Positions 1 through 8,662 of a stretch of 28,875 nt of DNA are shown here, piece by piece. Every line of letters begins with the position of its first letter. Position 1 is the first letter of the stretch. A model generated the notes under the pieces. That model was not told where the DNA came from. It ran no database searches and saw only the letters and a list, made by a program, of their open reading frames with translations. The translations under genes were made by a program, and so were the position numbers. The stretch covers positions 1 to 28,875 of the forward strand of contig DATELY010000215.1 in assembly GCA_035276085.1 (NCBI GenBank), in the 5' to 3' direction. Source of the DNA: DATELY01 sp035276085. GTDB lineage: Bacteria > Pseudomonadota > Gammaproteobacteria > Steroidobacterales > Steroidobacteraceae.

Positions 1-31
1 GCGGCCCCCGCTGTCGCAAGGGAAGGGACGC
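1..31 (-). repeat. Family A repeat, copy D (cut by window edge)
   Basis: Positions 1-31 are the reverse complement of the left end of the family A element seen at 8447 and 26312. The shared part is the end tag GCGTCCC followed by a TTCCCTTGCG-type arm and a run of five G. Only this terminus lies inside the window; the body would continue upstream of base 1. It sits 34 bp past the stop codon of the PhzF-like gene, so it is at a gene 3' end, as are copies A and C. Confidence 0.75.
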
Positions 32-64
32 AATGCGGGCAGCGTGGTTCAGATCACGCTGGGT

Positions 65-907
65 TCAGATCTCCACCGCCCCGCGTCCCACCTCCAGCAC
101 TCGTCCCGCGACGAAGATGTTCCTTCCTGCATCCACCCGCAGATGCAGTTGCGACGGGCGATTGATGTACTCCCCCTGCCAGATCACGCGCTCGAGCGAA
201 GTGGAACAGCCCGTGGCGAGGTACCAGCCGCCCAGGTTGGCAGCCGCGGAGCCCGTTGCCGGATCTTCGGCAATGGCCGTTCCGCGGCCGAAAAAGAAAC
301 GGGCCAGCACACCCTCGCCACAGTCGGCCCAGACGTAAGCGAGGCAGCGCTCGTCGGACGTGCTGCCATAGCGTGCGAGCAACCGGACGTCGGGTTTGGT
401 GCGTGCAACCGCAGCGACCGACGTCAGCGGAATGATCAGCTGCTCGGCACCGGTGTTGACCCAGAGCGGCTGCGCGCCGATGTCTTCCGTCTTCAATCCC
501 AGCATCGAGGCGAGCTGCTCGCGTGAAGCTTCGGGCGGACGCGCCTTGGGTGCGTTGGCGCGCAAGGTCCAGGTATCGCCGTGCGCCAGAACCGGGATGA
601 TGCCGGCCTGCATCTGCAATGTGATCTCGTCGCCCGCGTCGCGCAACTCGCGCACCGCATGGGCGGTGCCCAGGGTGGGATGTCCGGCGAAGGGCATTTC
701 GAATGCCGGGGTGAAGATCCGCACGTGTGCGGTGGCCGTGTCGCTCGGCAGGACGAACGTGGTCTCCGACAAATTGAACTGCAATGCGAGTGCCTGCATC
801 TGCTCGTCCATGAGCCCGCGTGCATCTTCGAACACGCACAGCGGATTGCCCGAGAAACGATCGGACTCCAGCGCGAATACGTTGAGCAGACGGAAGGAAT
901 ACTTCAT
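65..907 (-). CDS. PhzF-family isomerase/epimerase
   Basis: The 280-residue product has the size and layout of the PhzF family, which share a diaminopimelate-epimerase-like fold and isomerise small metabolites. The N-terminus has the family's GNPL motif (residues 20-23) and NLSETTF, where Glu48 corresponds to the catalytic acid of PhzF. Further on are PFAGHPTLGTA and GSAAANLGGW, the two glycine-rich loops of the duplicated fold. The start is ATG at 907, with an AGAAAGG-like ribosome site rather far upstream. No phenazine genes are nearby, so a role in phenazine synthesis is not indicated; the substrate is unknown. It is divergent from the PH-domain gene, with 181 bp between them. Family assignment is firm, function is open. 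Confidence 0.93.
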   Translation of the reverse strand: MKYSFRLLNVFALESDRFSGNPLCVFEDARGLMDEQMQALALQFNLSETTFVLPSDTATAHVRIFTPAFEMPFAGHPTLGTAHAVRELRDAGDEITLQMQAGIIPVLAHGDTWTLRANAPKARPPEASREQLASMLGLKTEDIGAQPLWVNTGAEQLIIPLTSVAAVARTKPDVRLLARYGSTSDERCLAYVWADCGEGVLARFFFGRGTAIAEDPATGSAAANLGGWYLATGCSTSLERVIWQGEYINRPSQLHLRVDAGRNIFVAGRVLEVGRGAVEI

Positions 908-1088
908 CGGTTGGCACTGCCTTTCTAGTTATGAGAGACCAGAGCATGCCGGAACCGCGGCGCGGTAAACAGATGTCGCGACGCTCTCGCTGCGAGATAT
1001 CCGGCCCGATCCCGATCGAGTGCACTGGACTTGCCTGTTCGGGCAGCTTGAGAGCACATTTGCGCCGTCGCTCACTTGCCCACGCGCC

Positions 1089-1646
1089 ATGAACACCACC
1101 ACGACCGACCGTGACATTCCGCTCGCAACCGGCGGAGAACGCACCATTTGGACCGGCACGCCGTCCCACCTCATCAACCTGCCCCAGTACCTGCTCTGGG
1201 GCGCCGTGTTCGTTGCCTTGATCGTGCTCGGCATGACGATGTGGAATTCGATGATGCTGAATCTGCCGCACGGCATGGTGTGGCTGATGGTGGCATTCGC
1301 CACCGTGCCGCTGTTCATCATTGCCTGGAAGTGGCTCGTGCTGGCCAACACTCGCTACGAGTTGACCACGCAGCGCCTGCGCACGCGGACAGGCGTGCTC
1401 AACAAGCACCTGGAGGAGCTGGAGCTCTATCGCGTCCGCGATTACCGGCTGGAGCAACCCTTTCACCTGCGCTTGTTTTCGCTGGCGAACATCATCCTGA
1501 CGAGTGCGGATCGCTCGACACCCATCATCGTGCTGCGCGCCGTCCCGCGCGGAGAAACGATTCGCGAGGAGATGCGCACGTACGTAGAGGAGTCGCGCCG
1601 CCGCCGCGGAGTGCGCGAGGTGGATCTGGATCAGACGAGTGTCTAG
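1089..1646 (+). CDS. Membrane PH-domain protein (YdbS/bPH2-like)
   Basis: A 185-residue protein with two hydrophobic segments (about residues 33-50 and 60-82) followed by a bacterial PH-like domain. The stretch ANTRYELTTQRLRTRTGVL, the segment LEELELYRVRDYRLEQPF and the strand NIILTSADRSTP are typical of this domain. The C-terminus is rich in Arg and Glu. The function of such proteins is mostly unknown; they are inner-membrane proteins with the PH domain on the cytoplasmic side. I chose ATG 1089 because the family begins shortly before the first membrane segment; the reading frame is open back to a GTG at 1020, but that extension looks non-coding. No clear ribosome site precedes 1089, so the start is uncertain. 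It converges on the diguanylate cyclase gene with repeat R1 between them. Confidence 0.85.
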   Translation: MNTTTTDRDIPLATGGERTIWTGTPSHLINLPQYLLWGAVFVALIVLGMTMWNSMMLNLPHGMVWLMVAFATVPLFIIAWKWLVLANTRYELTTQRLRTRTGVLNKHLEELELYRVRDYRLEQPFHLRLFSLANIILTSADRSTPIIVLRAVPRGETIREEMRTYVEESRRRRGVREVDLDQTSV

Positions 1647-1677
1647 CTGCAGCGGGCAATTTGAGATCGTGGTCTGC

Positions 1678-1758
1678 GCTGGCTGGTCGGCTGGCCAGAA
1701 AGCTTTGTCGAAACCTTCTGGCCAGCTAGCCAGCAAGCCAGCGGCCAGCAAGCCAGCC
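1678..1758. repeat. Inverted array of 8-bp units, family R, copy R1
   Basis: Tandem units of the form GCTGGYC with one or two extra bases run inward from 1678 and return inverted (as AGCCAGCA-type units) to 1758. The innermost arm is perfect: GCTGGCCAGAA at 1690-1700 pairs with its complement at 1716-1726 around a 15-nt loop. The array fills the space between two convergent genes. There is no T-run after the hairpin on either strand, so it is not a standard intrinsic terminator, though a strong hairpin here could still protect both 3' ends. Confidence 0.85.
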
Positions 1759-1769
1759 ATCAGAATCCC

Positions 1770-2984
1770 CTAGCCAACCCCTTCCACCGCCACCTCGCAC
1801 GCCGCCAGGCGATTCTTCCCGGCCGACTTCGCCCGATACAGGGCTTCATCCGCGCGGCGATACATCGCATCGAATCCTTCGGTCCCTGGGGTTTCCGAGC
1901 AGATGCCGATGGAAACGCTGAAGGCGGGGCGGCCTTGCCCGGAGGCGGCTTCTGCGCTCTCGAGGATGCGGTGAGCGATGTCGTGGGCCCCGCGGTTGTC
2001 GCAGTTCGGCGCGAACACCAGGAACTCATCGCCGCCCAGGCGGGCGGCCAGGTCGCGGTCGCGGATGCTTTCGCGCAAGGTCGCAGCGAGGCTGACGATC
2101 ACGGCATCGCCGGCGGCATGGCCGTGAGTGTCGTTGATGTGCTTGAGATCGTCGATGTCGACGAGCAACGTCGCGTAGCTGCGCTCCCGTCGCGCGAGCG
2201 CGTTGCGGATCGCTTCCATCACACCGCGGCGGTTGAGGAGGCCCGTGAGCTCATCGCGTACCGAGGTTTCGTAGTGCGCCAGGATGCGCCGTTCCAAGCC
2301 GCGGTGATACGACGCGATGATGGCGCCGATGAGGATCGAGGCGATGAGCGCCGCAACCACACTGCCGATCAGAATCGCGCGAAAGCGCTGCTCCCGCGCC
2401 AGGTAGTAATTCAGGTCGAAGTCCACGCCGACGAAGCCGCTGTAGCGGCCCTGTCGATCGAGGATCGGCGTGTGGCCGGTGAGGAAGTCGCCGAAATCAT
2501 CGCGTTGAAAATCCGGATAGACCCAGGTCTCACCGCGCGCCACGCGCGCCAACCAGCGTTGCGGATCGACTTCATCCGAGCGGAAGTGCTCCATGTACTT
2601 GGAGCCCTTGCGATCGGAGTGCTGTGCGATGACCGGTGCGTTGGCCGTGTCGAGCACGAAGTAGGTTTGCCCATCGCGCTCCATCATCGTGTAGACGTAG
2701 AACGCCTCGGGTATCGCTTGATGAAAGCGCACCAGCGGCGCGAGCAGACGATCGTACTTTTCCTGCGTGAAGTTCGCGGGGTCCATCAGCTCGCGATGCA
2801 AATCGCCGTCGACCGTGCTCGCGGCGAGACGTGCGATCTGCGCCACGTGCGTCCGCAACACATCCAGGCGCGCCTGTTTCGACAGCCATTGCGGCACGAG
2901 CACGATTGTCAGCAGCACGAGCGCTGCGACGAGCGTGACGGTGACGAAAACGGAAACGCGAAAAGGGCGGCGCGAGGCGGTCAT
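1770..2984 (-). CDS. Cache-type membrane diguanylate cyclase
   Basis: The 404-residue protein has a membrane segment at about 10-31, a periplasmic Cache-like sensor domain (about 40-200, including YVYTMMERDGQTYFVLD and GFVGVDFDLNYYL), a second membrane segment at about 203-225, and a C-terminal GGDEF domain. The active site is an exact GGDEF (317-321). An RxxD inhibitory site (R308-D311) lies five residues before it, so product inhibition by cyclic di-GMP is expected. No EAL domain is present, so it should only make the messenger. It lies 30 bp downstream of fbp on the same strand and may be cotranscribed with it. The ATG at 2984 has no obvious ribosome site. Confidence 0.95.
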   Translation of the reverse strand: MTASRRPFRVSVFVTVTLVAALVLLTIVLVPQWLSKQARLDVLRTHVAQIARLAASTVDGDLHRELMDPANFTQEKYDRLLAPLVRFHQAIPEAFYVYTMMERDGQTYFVLDTANAPVIAQHSDRKGSKYMEHFRSDEVDPQRWLARVARGETWVYPDFQRDDFGDFLTGHTPILDRQGRYSGFVGVDFDLNYYLAREQRFRAILIGSVVAALIASILIGAIIASYHRGLERRILAHYETSVRDELTGLLNRRGVMEAIRNALARRERSYATLLVDIDDLKHINDTHGHAAGDAVIVSLAATLRESIRDRDLAARLGGDEFLVFAPNCDNRGAHDIAHRILESAEAASGQGRPAFSVSIGICSETPGTEGFDAMYRRADEALYRAKSAGKNRLAACEVAVEGVG

Positions 2985-3014
2985 TGCAATCGATGGCGCG
3001 TGCGTGATCCGTGC

Positions 3015-4028
3015 TCAGCCCGCGATGTGACGCGCGACGTGATCGACTTCGTCGCCGCTGCCGATGATCACGCTGCAGCGCTGATGAATGTCCGTCGGCT
3101 TGACATCGAGAATGCGTTGCCCGGGTGCGCACAAGGCCTTGCCGCCCGCCTGCTCGATCAGCATGGCCATGGGATTTGCTTCGTACATGAGACGCAGCTT
3201 GCCCTTCGGCGCCTTCTTCGTGGGCGGATACATGAACACGCCACCCTGCAACAGAATACGATGCACATCGGCGACCATCGCGCCGACGTAGCGGCTGGAG
3301 TAACCCTGCTCCTGCGCCCAGTTGAGATAGTTCTGATAGCCCTGCGGAAAACTCGCGCGATTGCCTTCGTTGACGGAGTAGCACTTGTTCGTGTTCGGAA
3401 TGCGCAGACCCTCGGCGACGCGGATGAACGCGCCGTAGTTCGGATCGAGCACGAACATGTCCACACCGAGACCGATGCTCAGCACGAAGACCGTGGACGA
3501 GCCATACAGTACGTAACCCGCCGCCACCTGCTCCGTCCCACACTGCAGTAGCGATTCTTCGGCTTTCGGCGAGCGCCGGTCCTTGCGCAGGATGCTGAAG
3601 ATCGTGCCCACGGCGCCGCAGATGTCGAGATTGGACGACCCATCGAGCGGATCGAACAGCACGCAGTACTTGCGCTCGTTGCTGTCATCGCTGCGCAGGA
3701 TCACCGGCTCGTCGTTCTCCTCGGATGCAACGATGGCGACGCCTTCGCGCCCGCCCAGCGTACGCAGCAGTATCTCGTTGGCGATGACGTCGAGCTTCTG
3801 CTGTTGCTCGCCCTGCACGTTCTGTTGTCCGACCGTGCCGAGCACGTCATCGAGGCGCGCGCGGCGCACGTGGGCAGCGATCATCTTTGCGGAGATCGAG
3901 AGTGCCGACAGGATCCAGGAGAACGCGCCGGACGCCTCCGGATAGCGGTTCTGCTGCTGCAGGATATGGGACTGCAGCGTGACGATGCTGGGTTCGGGCG
4001 TGGTCGGATGGGAAACGGCGACGGACAT
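3015..4028 (-). CDS. fbp: Fructose-1,6-bisphosphatase class I
   Basis: This enzyme hydrolyses fructose 1,6-bisphosphate to fructose 6-phosphate in gluconeogenesis. The product is 337 residues, normal for class I. The metal-binding signature FDPLDGSSNLD is intact, followed by GTIFSI; the C-terminal half has RYVGAMVADVHRILLQGG and PKGKLRLMYEANPMA, which form the substrate pocket in this family. I chose ATG 4028, not the longer open frame to 4109, because a GAGG ribosome site (4036-4039) lies 7 nt before it and the family starts here. The diguanylate cyclase follows 30 bp downstream. The divergent neighbour encodes a HAD phosphatase fusion. Confidence 0.97.
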   Translation of the reverse strand: MSVAVSHPTTPEPSIVTLQSHILQQQNRYPEASGAFSWILSALSISAKMIAAHVRRARLDDVLGTVGQQNVQGEQQQKLDVIANEILLRTLGGREGVAIVASEENDEPVILRSDDSNERKYCVLFDPLDGSSNLDICGAVGTIFSILRKDRRSPKAEESLLQCGTEQVAAGYVLYGSSTVFVLSIGLGVDMFVLDPNYGAFIRVAEGLRIPNTNKCYSVNEGNRASFPQGYQNYLNWAQEQGYSSRYVGAMVADVHRILLQGGVFMYPPTKKAPKGKLRLMYEANPMAMLIEQAGGKALCAPGQRILDVKPTDIHQRCSVIIGSGDEVDHVARHIAG

Positions 4029-4078
4029 GCGGTGGCCTCGATCGAATCGCGCGGGGAGTGTGGAGGATCGTCCGACGC

Positions 4079-4108
4079 TATTTAGCAGCGTGCAGCGGCG
4101 CCTGTCCA
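4079..4108 (-). promoter_or_regulatory. Candidate sigma-70 promoter of fbp
   Basis: On the minus strand TGGACA (4103-4108) is followed after 18 nt by TAAATA (4079-4084). Each differs from consensus by one or two bases. The inferred transcription start near 4072 would give a leader of about 44 nt before the fbp ATG. This is a match by eye in a divergent intergenic region, so moderate support only. Confidence 0.4.
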
Positions 4109-4198
4109 CGAAGCCCGCATTTCCTGCAGCAATGGCATGAAAAAATGCCGCGGAACCGGGCCCGCCCGCGTTCGTTTCGCTCCTGTCTGAATTGCCCG

Positions 4199-5920
4199 AT
4201 GGACCTCATGCGATACCTTGCGCTTGCCAGCGACTACGACAATACCCTTGCCACCGACGGCCGCACGCCGCCTGCCGTGCTCGACGTGCTACGCCAGTTG
4301 CGCCAGTCCGGCCGCAAGCTGATCCTGGTGACCGGGCGCGAGTTGCCCGATCTGTTGACGGTGCTGCCCGAGATCGACCTGTTCGATCGCGTCGTTGCAG
4401 AGAATGGCGCCCTGTTGTACCGGCCTCACGATCGCAGCGATACCTTGCTGGCCGAACCGTTTCCAGAGAAGTTCCTGCAGGCGCTACGCACACGCGGTGT
4501 ACCCGTGAGTGCGGGCCGCAGCATTCTGGCGACGGTGCAGCCGCACGAGACCGCCGTGCTCGAATGCATTCGCGAATACGGTCTGGAGCTGCAAGTCATC
4601 TTCAATCGCGAAGCCGTCATGATCCTGCCTTCGGGCACGAACAAGGCAACGGGTTTGCAGGTGGCGCTGCGCGAGCTGCAACTCTCGCCCCACAATCTCG
4701 TGGCCATCGGCGATGGCGAGAACGATCACGCCTTCATCGAGGTGTGCGAGTGTGCCGTCGCGGTGTCGAACGCGGTGCCATCGCTGTGCGAGCGGGCGGA
4801 CTTCGTTACGACTGCGCCGGCCGGTGCGGGCGTCGTGCAAGTTGCTGAAGCGCTGCTGCGCGATGATTTTACCGCGGCGGGCGCGCGACTCAGACGGCAT
4901 CACTTGTCACTGGGTGTGACACCATCGGGCGAGCCTCTGCTCATTCCATCGTATGGTCAGACGTTGATGGTGACCGGTGCATCCGGCGCTGGGAAGTCGA
5001 GCTTCGCCACGGGTTTCCTGGAGCAGCTCGGTCGCCGCAATTATCAATTCTGCATCGTCGATCCGGAAGGCGACTACGAGCACTTCGAAGGTGTGGTGAG
5101 CCTCGGCAGTCCGCAAGCTGCGCCCGTCATCGCCGATGTCGTCAAGCTACTCGAAAATCCGTCTGACAACGTTGCCGTGAACCTGCTGGGCGTGAAGCTC
5201 GAGGATCGCCCCGCCGTTTTTCGCGAGCTGTTCTCCACGCTGAGCACGATGCGCGCACGGTTCGGTCGTCCACACTGGCTCGTCATCGACGAGGCGCATC
5301 ATCTGCTGCCCGACACGGATGTGCATACGGACTCGGTTCCGGCCGAACAGCACCAAGGGCTGATCCTGATCACGGTGCACCCGCAGCGGGTGTCTCGGAC
5401 GCTGTTGCAACGAGTGAATGCCCTGGTTGCGATCGGCGCTACGCCCGGCGATTCCGTGCGCGAGTTTGCGGCAGCGGCCGGCCTTGCCGTACCGATGCTC
5501 GCGTCGACGGATTCGCAGCCAGCGGGTGAAGCCCTGGCATGGTTGCGCGGCGTGCGCGACGAGATTGTCCACTTCAACTATGAGCAGCCTGCGACGGAGC
5601 GCAAACGGCATCGACGCAAGTACGCTGCGGGCGATCTCGGCGCCGAGCAGAGTTTCTACTTCCGTGGCCCGGCATCGAAGTTGAACCTGCGTGCCCAGAA
5701 TCTGCAGATGTTCACGCACATCGCCGCCGGCGTGGATGATGAGACATGGTTGCATCACCTGCGGCGCGGTGACTACTCGCGGTGGTTCGCTGAGTTCATC
5801 AAGGACGAGGACCTCGTACGTGCCGCGCGTGCGATCGAGCAGGATGAAGCGCTGTCCGCCAGCGAAAGCCGGCGGCGGTTTGGCGAGGAAATAGAGCAGC
5901 GCTATACAGCATCCGCCTGA
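4199..5920 (+). CDS. HAD phosphatase fused to a P-loop ATPase
   Basis: The 573-residue protein has two recognisable parts. Residues 1 to about 225 are a Cof/sucrose-phosphatase-like HAD hydrolase: nucleophile and acid Asp12/Asp14 in SDYDNTLATDG, Thr45 in VTGR, a conserved Lys in GTNKATGLQ, and the metal site GDGENDHAFIE. From about 240 there is an ATPase domain with Walker A GASGAGKSS (260-268, Lys266) and Walker B WLVIDEAHH (Asp364, Glu365), most like the HerA/DUF87 type. The C-terminal 100 residues (SFYFRGPASKLNLRAQNL ... DDETWLHHLRRGDYSRWF) form a third unit that resembles DUF5752. Substrate and partner are unknown. ATG 4199 or 4208 are both possible; neither has a good ribosome site. It is divergent from fbp, which fits a sugar-phosphate substrate, but that is inference. 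Confidence 0.85.
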   Translation: MDLMRYLALASDYDNTLATDGRTPPAVLDVLRQLRQSGRKLILVTGRELPDLLTVLPEIDLFDRVVAENGALLYRPHDRSDTLLAEPFPEKFLQALRTRGVPVSAGRSILATVQPHETAVLECIREYGLELQVIFNREAVMILPSGTNKATGLQVALRELQLSPHNLVAIGDGENDHAFIEVCECAVAVSNAVPSLCERADFVTTAPAGAGVVQVAEALLRDDFTAAGARLRRHHLSLGVTPSGEPLLIPSYGQTLMVTGASGAGKSSFATGFLEQLGRRNYQFCIVDPEGDYEHFEGVVSLGSPQAAPVIADVVKLLENPSDNVAVNLLGVKLEDRPAVFRELFSTLSTMRARFGRPHWLVIDEAHHLLPDTDVHTDSVPAEQHQGLILITVHPQRVSRTLLQRVNALVAIGATPGDSVREFAAAAGLAVPMLASTDSQPAGEALAWLRGVRDEIVHFNYEQPATERKRHRRKYAAGDLGAEQSFYFRGPASKLNLRAQNLQMFTHIAAGVDDETWLHHLRRGDYSRWFAEFIKDEDLVRAARAIEQDEALSASESRRRFGEEIEQRYTASA

Positions 5921-6028
5921 GACGAGTCGCGCGCCGACGGCTGTTGTCTCCGTGCTTCCGTTCGCACGTAAACGCGTTTGCGAGTTGCTCCTCCCTCGCG
6001 CTCATCCTTTGCCTGAGAGCGTGTGCCG

Positions 6029-6056
6029 GAAAACTGCAACGGGCCTTCCAGTTTTC
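6029..6056. promoter_or_regulatory. Perfect 8-bp inverted repeat between HAD fusion and CHASE4 kinase genes
   Basis: GAAAACTG (6029-6036) is repeated inverted as CAGTTTTC (6049-6056) with a 12-nt loop. It lies 109 bp past the HAD-fusion stop and about 110 bp before the kinase start, in a 244-bp gap with little other structure. It could be an operator or a weak transcript end; there is no T-run after it. Confidence 0.25.
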
Positions 6057-6164
6057 GCATTTGCAGGGCTGCCGTGAGGGGCGAGCAGGATTCTGTGATC
6101 ACACGCGATGTTCCAGGCGTCCGATGGCTTTAAAGAAGCGCATCGATCTGCCTATATATGAACG

Positions 6165-8429
6165 ATGTCAGTCACTCGCACACTCGACCAGCTCTATCGG
6201 CCGCGCAGCCTGCGGTTCACGATGCTGCTCGCGTTGGGCCTGGGCTTCCTGTTGCTGGCCGTGTCGCAGTACCTCATCGCGGGCATCTTTCTGCGGCAAC
6301 AACTTCAGGAACGGGAGATCGCGGATGCGTTCGGTCGCCTCGACGGCCTGCAACGCGCGGTGGCCCTGGTCGCCGACGATCTGCAGTCCAGCGCCTCGGA
6401 CTGGAGCAACTGGGACGACTCCTACGACTACGTGCAGACGCGCAACCCCGACTTCATCGCAACGAACGTAGATCCGCAATCGCTCACGCGCCTGCGCCTG
6501 AACCTGTTCGTCATGCTGGACGAGCGTGGCGATGTCGCGCATGCCAGCGTGCAACCGGAGCCGCTTGCCCCGCTGGCGCCGGCACCGGAGGATCTGGTCG
6601 AACGACTGTCTCGAGATCCACTGCTCCTGCCTCGCAACACGTCCTTCACCGGACTCGTGACGAGCTCGCAGGGTGTCTACCTGGTCAGCTCGTTTCCCGT
6701 GCACAGCTCGCAACCCAGCTCGCCCGCGAAGGGCCGGCTGATCATGGGTCGCCTCATCAGCGCCGTCGTGCCCACGATCGCTCGCATCACGACGGTGGAT
6801 GTCGACTTGCTGGCTCCGGGCGTCGACACGACCCTCGACGGCGCGGCGGTTCATCGCCGTGGTGTGCACACACTGCATGCCGTCGATGACGATCATCTCG
6901 AGGTGTACACGCAATTGCACGGGCCGCACGGGGAGACGGCGGCGGTGTTGCATGCCGTGATCAAACGTCAGCTACAGGGAACGTTGACACATGCGCAGCA
7001 TTGGCTGCTGGCGCTGACCGTGTTGATCGCATTGCTTTGCTGCGTCTTGAGCATCCTGTATATCGAACGCAAGGTCGTGCGGCCGATCACGGGTCTTGCA
7101 CGCCAGCTCGAAGCGGTAGCGGAGGCGCCCGATACGTTGCCGCGCGTGGAGCCGATGGATACGGCGGCAGAGCTGACCGTCCTCAGCTACTCCATCAACG
7201 ACATGTTGAGCAGGATCGAAGCCGAGCAGCACCTGCGTCGCGAGCACGATGCCGTCGTTCGTGCCAATCAGCTCAAGTCGGAATTCCTCGCTACGATGAG
7301 CCATGAGATCCGCACACCGATGAACGGCGTGCTGGGTATGTGCGAGCTCCTGCAGCGCACGGAGCTCGACGCGCGACAGCGGCGCCTTGCGGACACGATT
7401 CTGCGCTCGGGCCGTGCCCTGCTGTGCATGCTCAATGACGTGCTCGACTACTCGAAGATCGAGGCGGGCAAGATCGAGCTGGTGCCGGCCGAGTTCGTCA
7501 TCGCCGAGCTCATCGAGAGCGTCGCGGCGACGTTCGGTGCGGAAGCACAAAAGAAGCATCTGCTGCTGCACGCGGAGATTGCGGCCGACGTGCCCACGCG
7601 CGCGATCGGCGATCAACAGCGGCTGCGACAGGTGCTGCTCAACCTCGTGAGCAACGCGATCAAGTTCACCCACGCCGGTAAGGTGCAGATCTCGTGCACC
7701 GTCGAAGACTTCGGCGCGGAATACGTGGGCTTGCGCTTCGACGTGAGCGATAGCGGCGTCGGCATTCCGCTCTCCGCCCAGGCGCGAATTTTCGAGCCCT
7801 TCGTGCAAGCCCATCATGGCGATCGCCAGGCGCAGGGTGGAACCGGGTTGGGTCTCGCCATCGCGCGGCGCCTCGTGCTGGCGATGGGCGGGGAGATCAG
7901 CCTGCACAGTCGACCGGACACAGGCTCGACGTTCTCGTTCACCGTCGAGCTCGAGCGTGCCGCGTCCCAGGTTGCGCACGAGCAGGAAGCTGCGATGGCC
8001 ACGGGCATGCGTTTCGCGAACGCGGCTTCCCCGCGGATACTGCTCGTCGAAGACAACGCGGTGAATCGCGAAGTCATGTGCAGCATGCTGGAGCAGATGA
8101 ACTGCACCGTCACGGCAGTCGAGAATGGCGCCCAGGCGGTGGAAGCGTGCACGCACTCTGTCTACGACATGGTGATGATGGATTGCGAGATGCCAGTGAT
8201 GGATGGTCATGCCGCCACCCGCGAAATCCGGGACATCGAGCGCGCGCTCTGTCGTCCGGAAGTGCCCATCGTCGCCGTGACGGCAAACGTGACCAGTGCG
8301 AATCAACAGCGGTGCTTCGAATCGGGAATGAGCGTGTTCATCACCAAGCCGGTATCGCAGGCGCGGTTGACGCTGCTGTTGACGCAGTTGTTTCGGGGGG
8401 CGAGTCGGAACGGGCAGCTGGCGAGTTGA
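6165..8429 (+). CDS. CHASE4 hybrid sensor histidine kinase
   Basis: The 754-residue protein has a membrane segment (about 18-42), a periplasmic CHASE4 sensor (about 60-210, with DWSNWDDSYDYVQTRNPDF as its hallmark), a second membrane segment (about 279-302), HAMP (to about 355), HisKA with phospho-acceptor His380 in MSHEIRTPMNG, a HATPase with NLVSNAIKFT and GTGLGLAIARR, and a C-terminal receiver with Asp673 in MMDCEMPVMDGH. There is no Hpt or DNA-binding output domain and no separate partner nearby, so the phosphorelay target is elsewhere. An AT-rich stretch (6153-6159) ends 6 nt before the ATG, and no ribosome site is visible. Confidence 0.95.
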   Translation: MSVTRTLDQLYRPRSLRFTMLLALGLGFLLLAVSQYLIAGIFLRQQLQEREIADAFGRLDGLQRAVALVADDLQSSASDWSNWDDSYDYVQTRNPDFIATNVDPQSLTRLRLNLFVMLDERGDVAHASVQPEPLAPLAPAPEDLVERLSRDPLLLPRNTSFTGLVTSSQGVYLVSSFPVHSSQPSSPAKGRLIMGRLISAVVPTIARITTVDVDLLAPGVDTTLDGAAVHRRGVHTLHAVDDDHLEVYTQLHGPHGETAAVLHAVIKRQLQGTLTHAQHWLLALTVLIALLCCVLSILYIERKVVRPITGLARQLEAVAEAPDTLPRVEPMDTAAELTVLSYSINDMLSRIEAEQHLRREHDAVVRANQLKSEFLATMSHEIRTPMNGVLGMCELLQRTELDARQRRLADTILRSGRALLCMLNDVLDYSKIEAGKIELVPAEFVIAELIESVAATFGAEAQKKHLLLHAEIAADVPTRAIGDQQRLRQVLLNLVSNAIKFTHAGKVQISCTVEDFGAEYVGLRFDVSDSGVGIPLSAQARIFEPFVQAHHGDRQAQGGTGLGLAIARRLVLAMGGEISLHSRPDTGSTFSFTVELERAASQVAHEQEAAMATGMRFANAASPRILLVEDNAVNREVMCSMLEQMNCTVTAVENGAQAVEACTHSVYDMVMMDCEMPVMDGHAATREIRDIERALCRPEVPIVAVTANVTSANQQRCFESGMSVFITKPVSQARLTLLLTQLFRGASRNGQLAS

Positions 8430-8446
8430 GGATCCGCTTGCCATTT

Positions 8447-8632
8447 GCGTCCCTTCCCTTGCGAAGCGGGGGCCGCTCCTGCGCATCCATGCGCCCGCGC
8501 CATTCGTGCATCCCTGCACATCAGAACGACCGGAGGAAGTGGCGCGCCAGGACAGGATGGGGGTGTCGCGTTTAGCGCATCGCCTTCACGAGCGCCCCCA
8601 CCTAACCCTCCCCCGCTTCGCAGGGGAGGGGA
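8447..8632 (+). mobile_element. MITE-like family A element, copy A (long form)
   Basis: A 186-bp element with imperfect inverted ends: 8450-8472 and 8610-8632 are complementary apart from two positions. Inside are two small perfect hairpins (8481-8494 with GCGCAT arms; 8506-8519 with GTGCA arms) and a 40-bp core (8524-8563) containing GGCGCGCC. The same core is found at 15319-15358 (40/40 identical) and 26389-26428 (39/40). No ORF of its own is credible. It fills the space between the 3' ends of two convergent kinase genes. No target duplication is obvious. Non-autonomous mobility is inferred from the ends and copy number. Confidence 0.8.
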
Positions 8633-8662
8633 TCAGATTGTCATGCGCACCAACGCCAGCCA

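Noticed and set aside
1678..1758. Repeat R1 as an intrinsic terminator between convergent genes
   Set aside because: No T-run on either strand, and the same array occurs at a divergent promoter region (R3).
54..1760. 568-residue open frame on the minus strand across the PhzF gene, the PH gene and repeat R1
   Set aside because: It overlaps two well-supported genes in other frames and has no family features; it is a high-G+C shadow frame.
4058..4198. Longer HAD-fusion start at 4058
   Set aside because: The 47 extra residues are Arg/Cys-rich, unlike the family, and cross the fbp promoter region.
6094..6103. TGTGATCACA as a CRP site
   Set aside because: The half-sites are right but the 6-bp spacer of a CRP site is missing; only a 10-bp palindrome remains.
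6129..6159. Promoter with TATATAT just before the CHASE4 kinase ATG
   Set aside because: The -10-like stretch is only 6 nt before the ATG, which would need a leaderless mRNA, and no good -35 is seen. Kept only as a remark in the gene entry.
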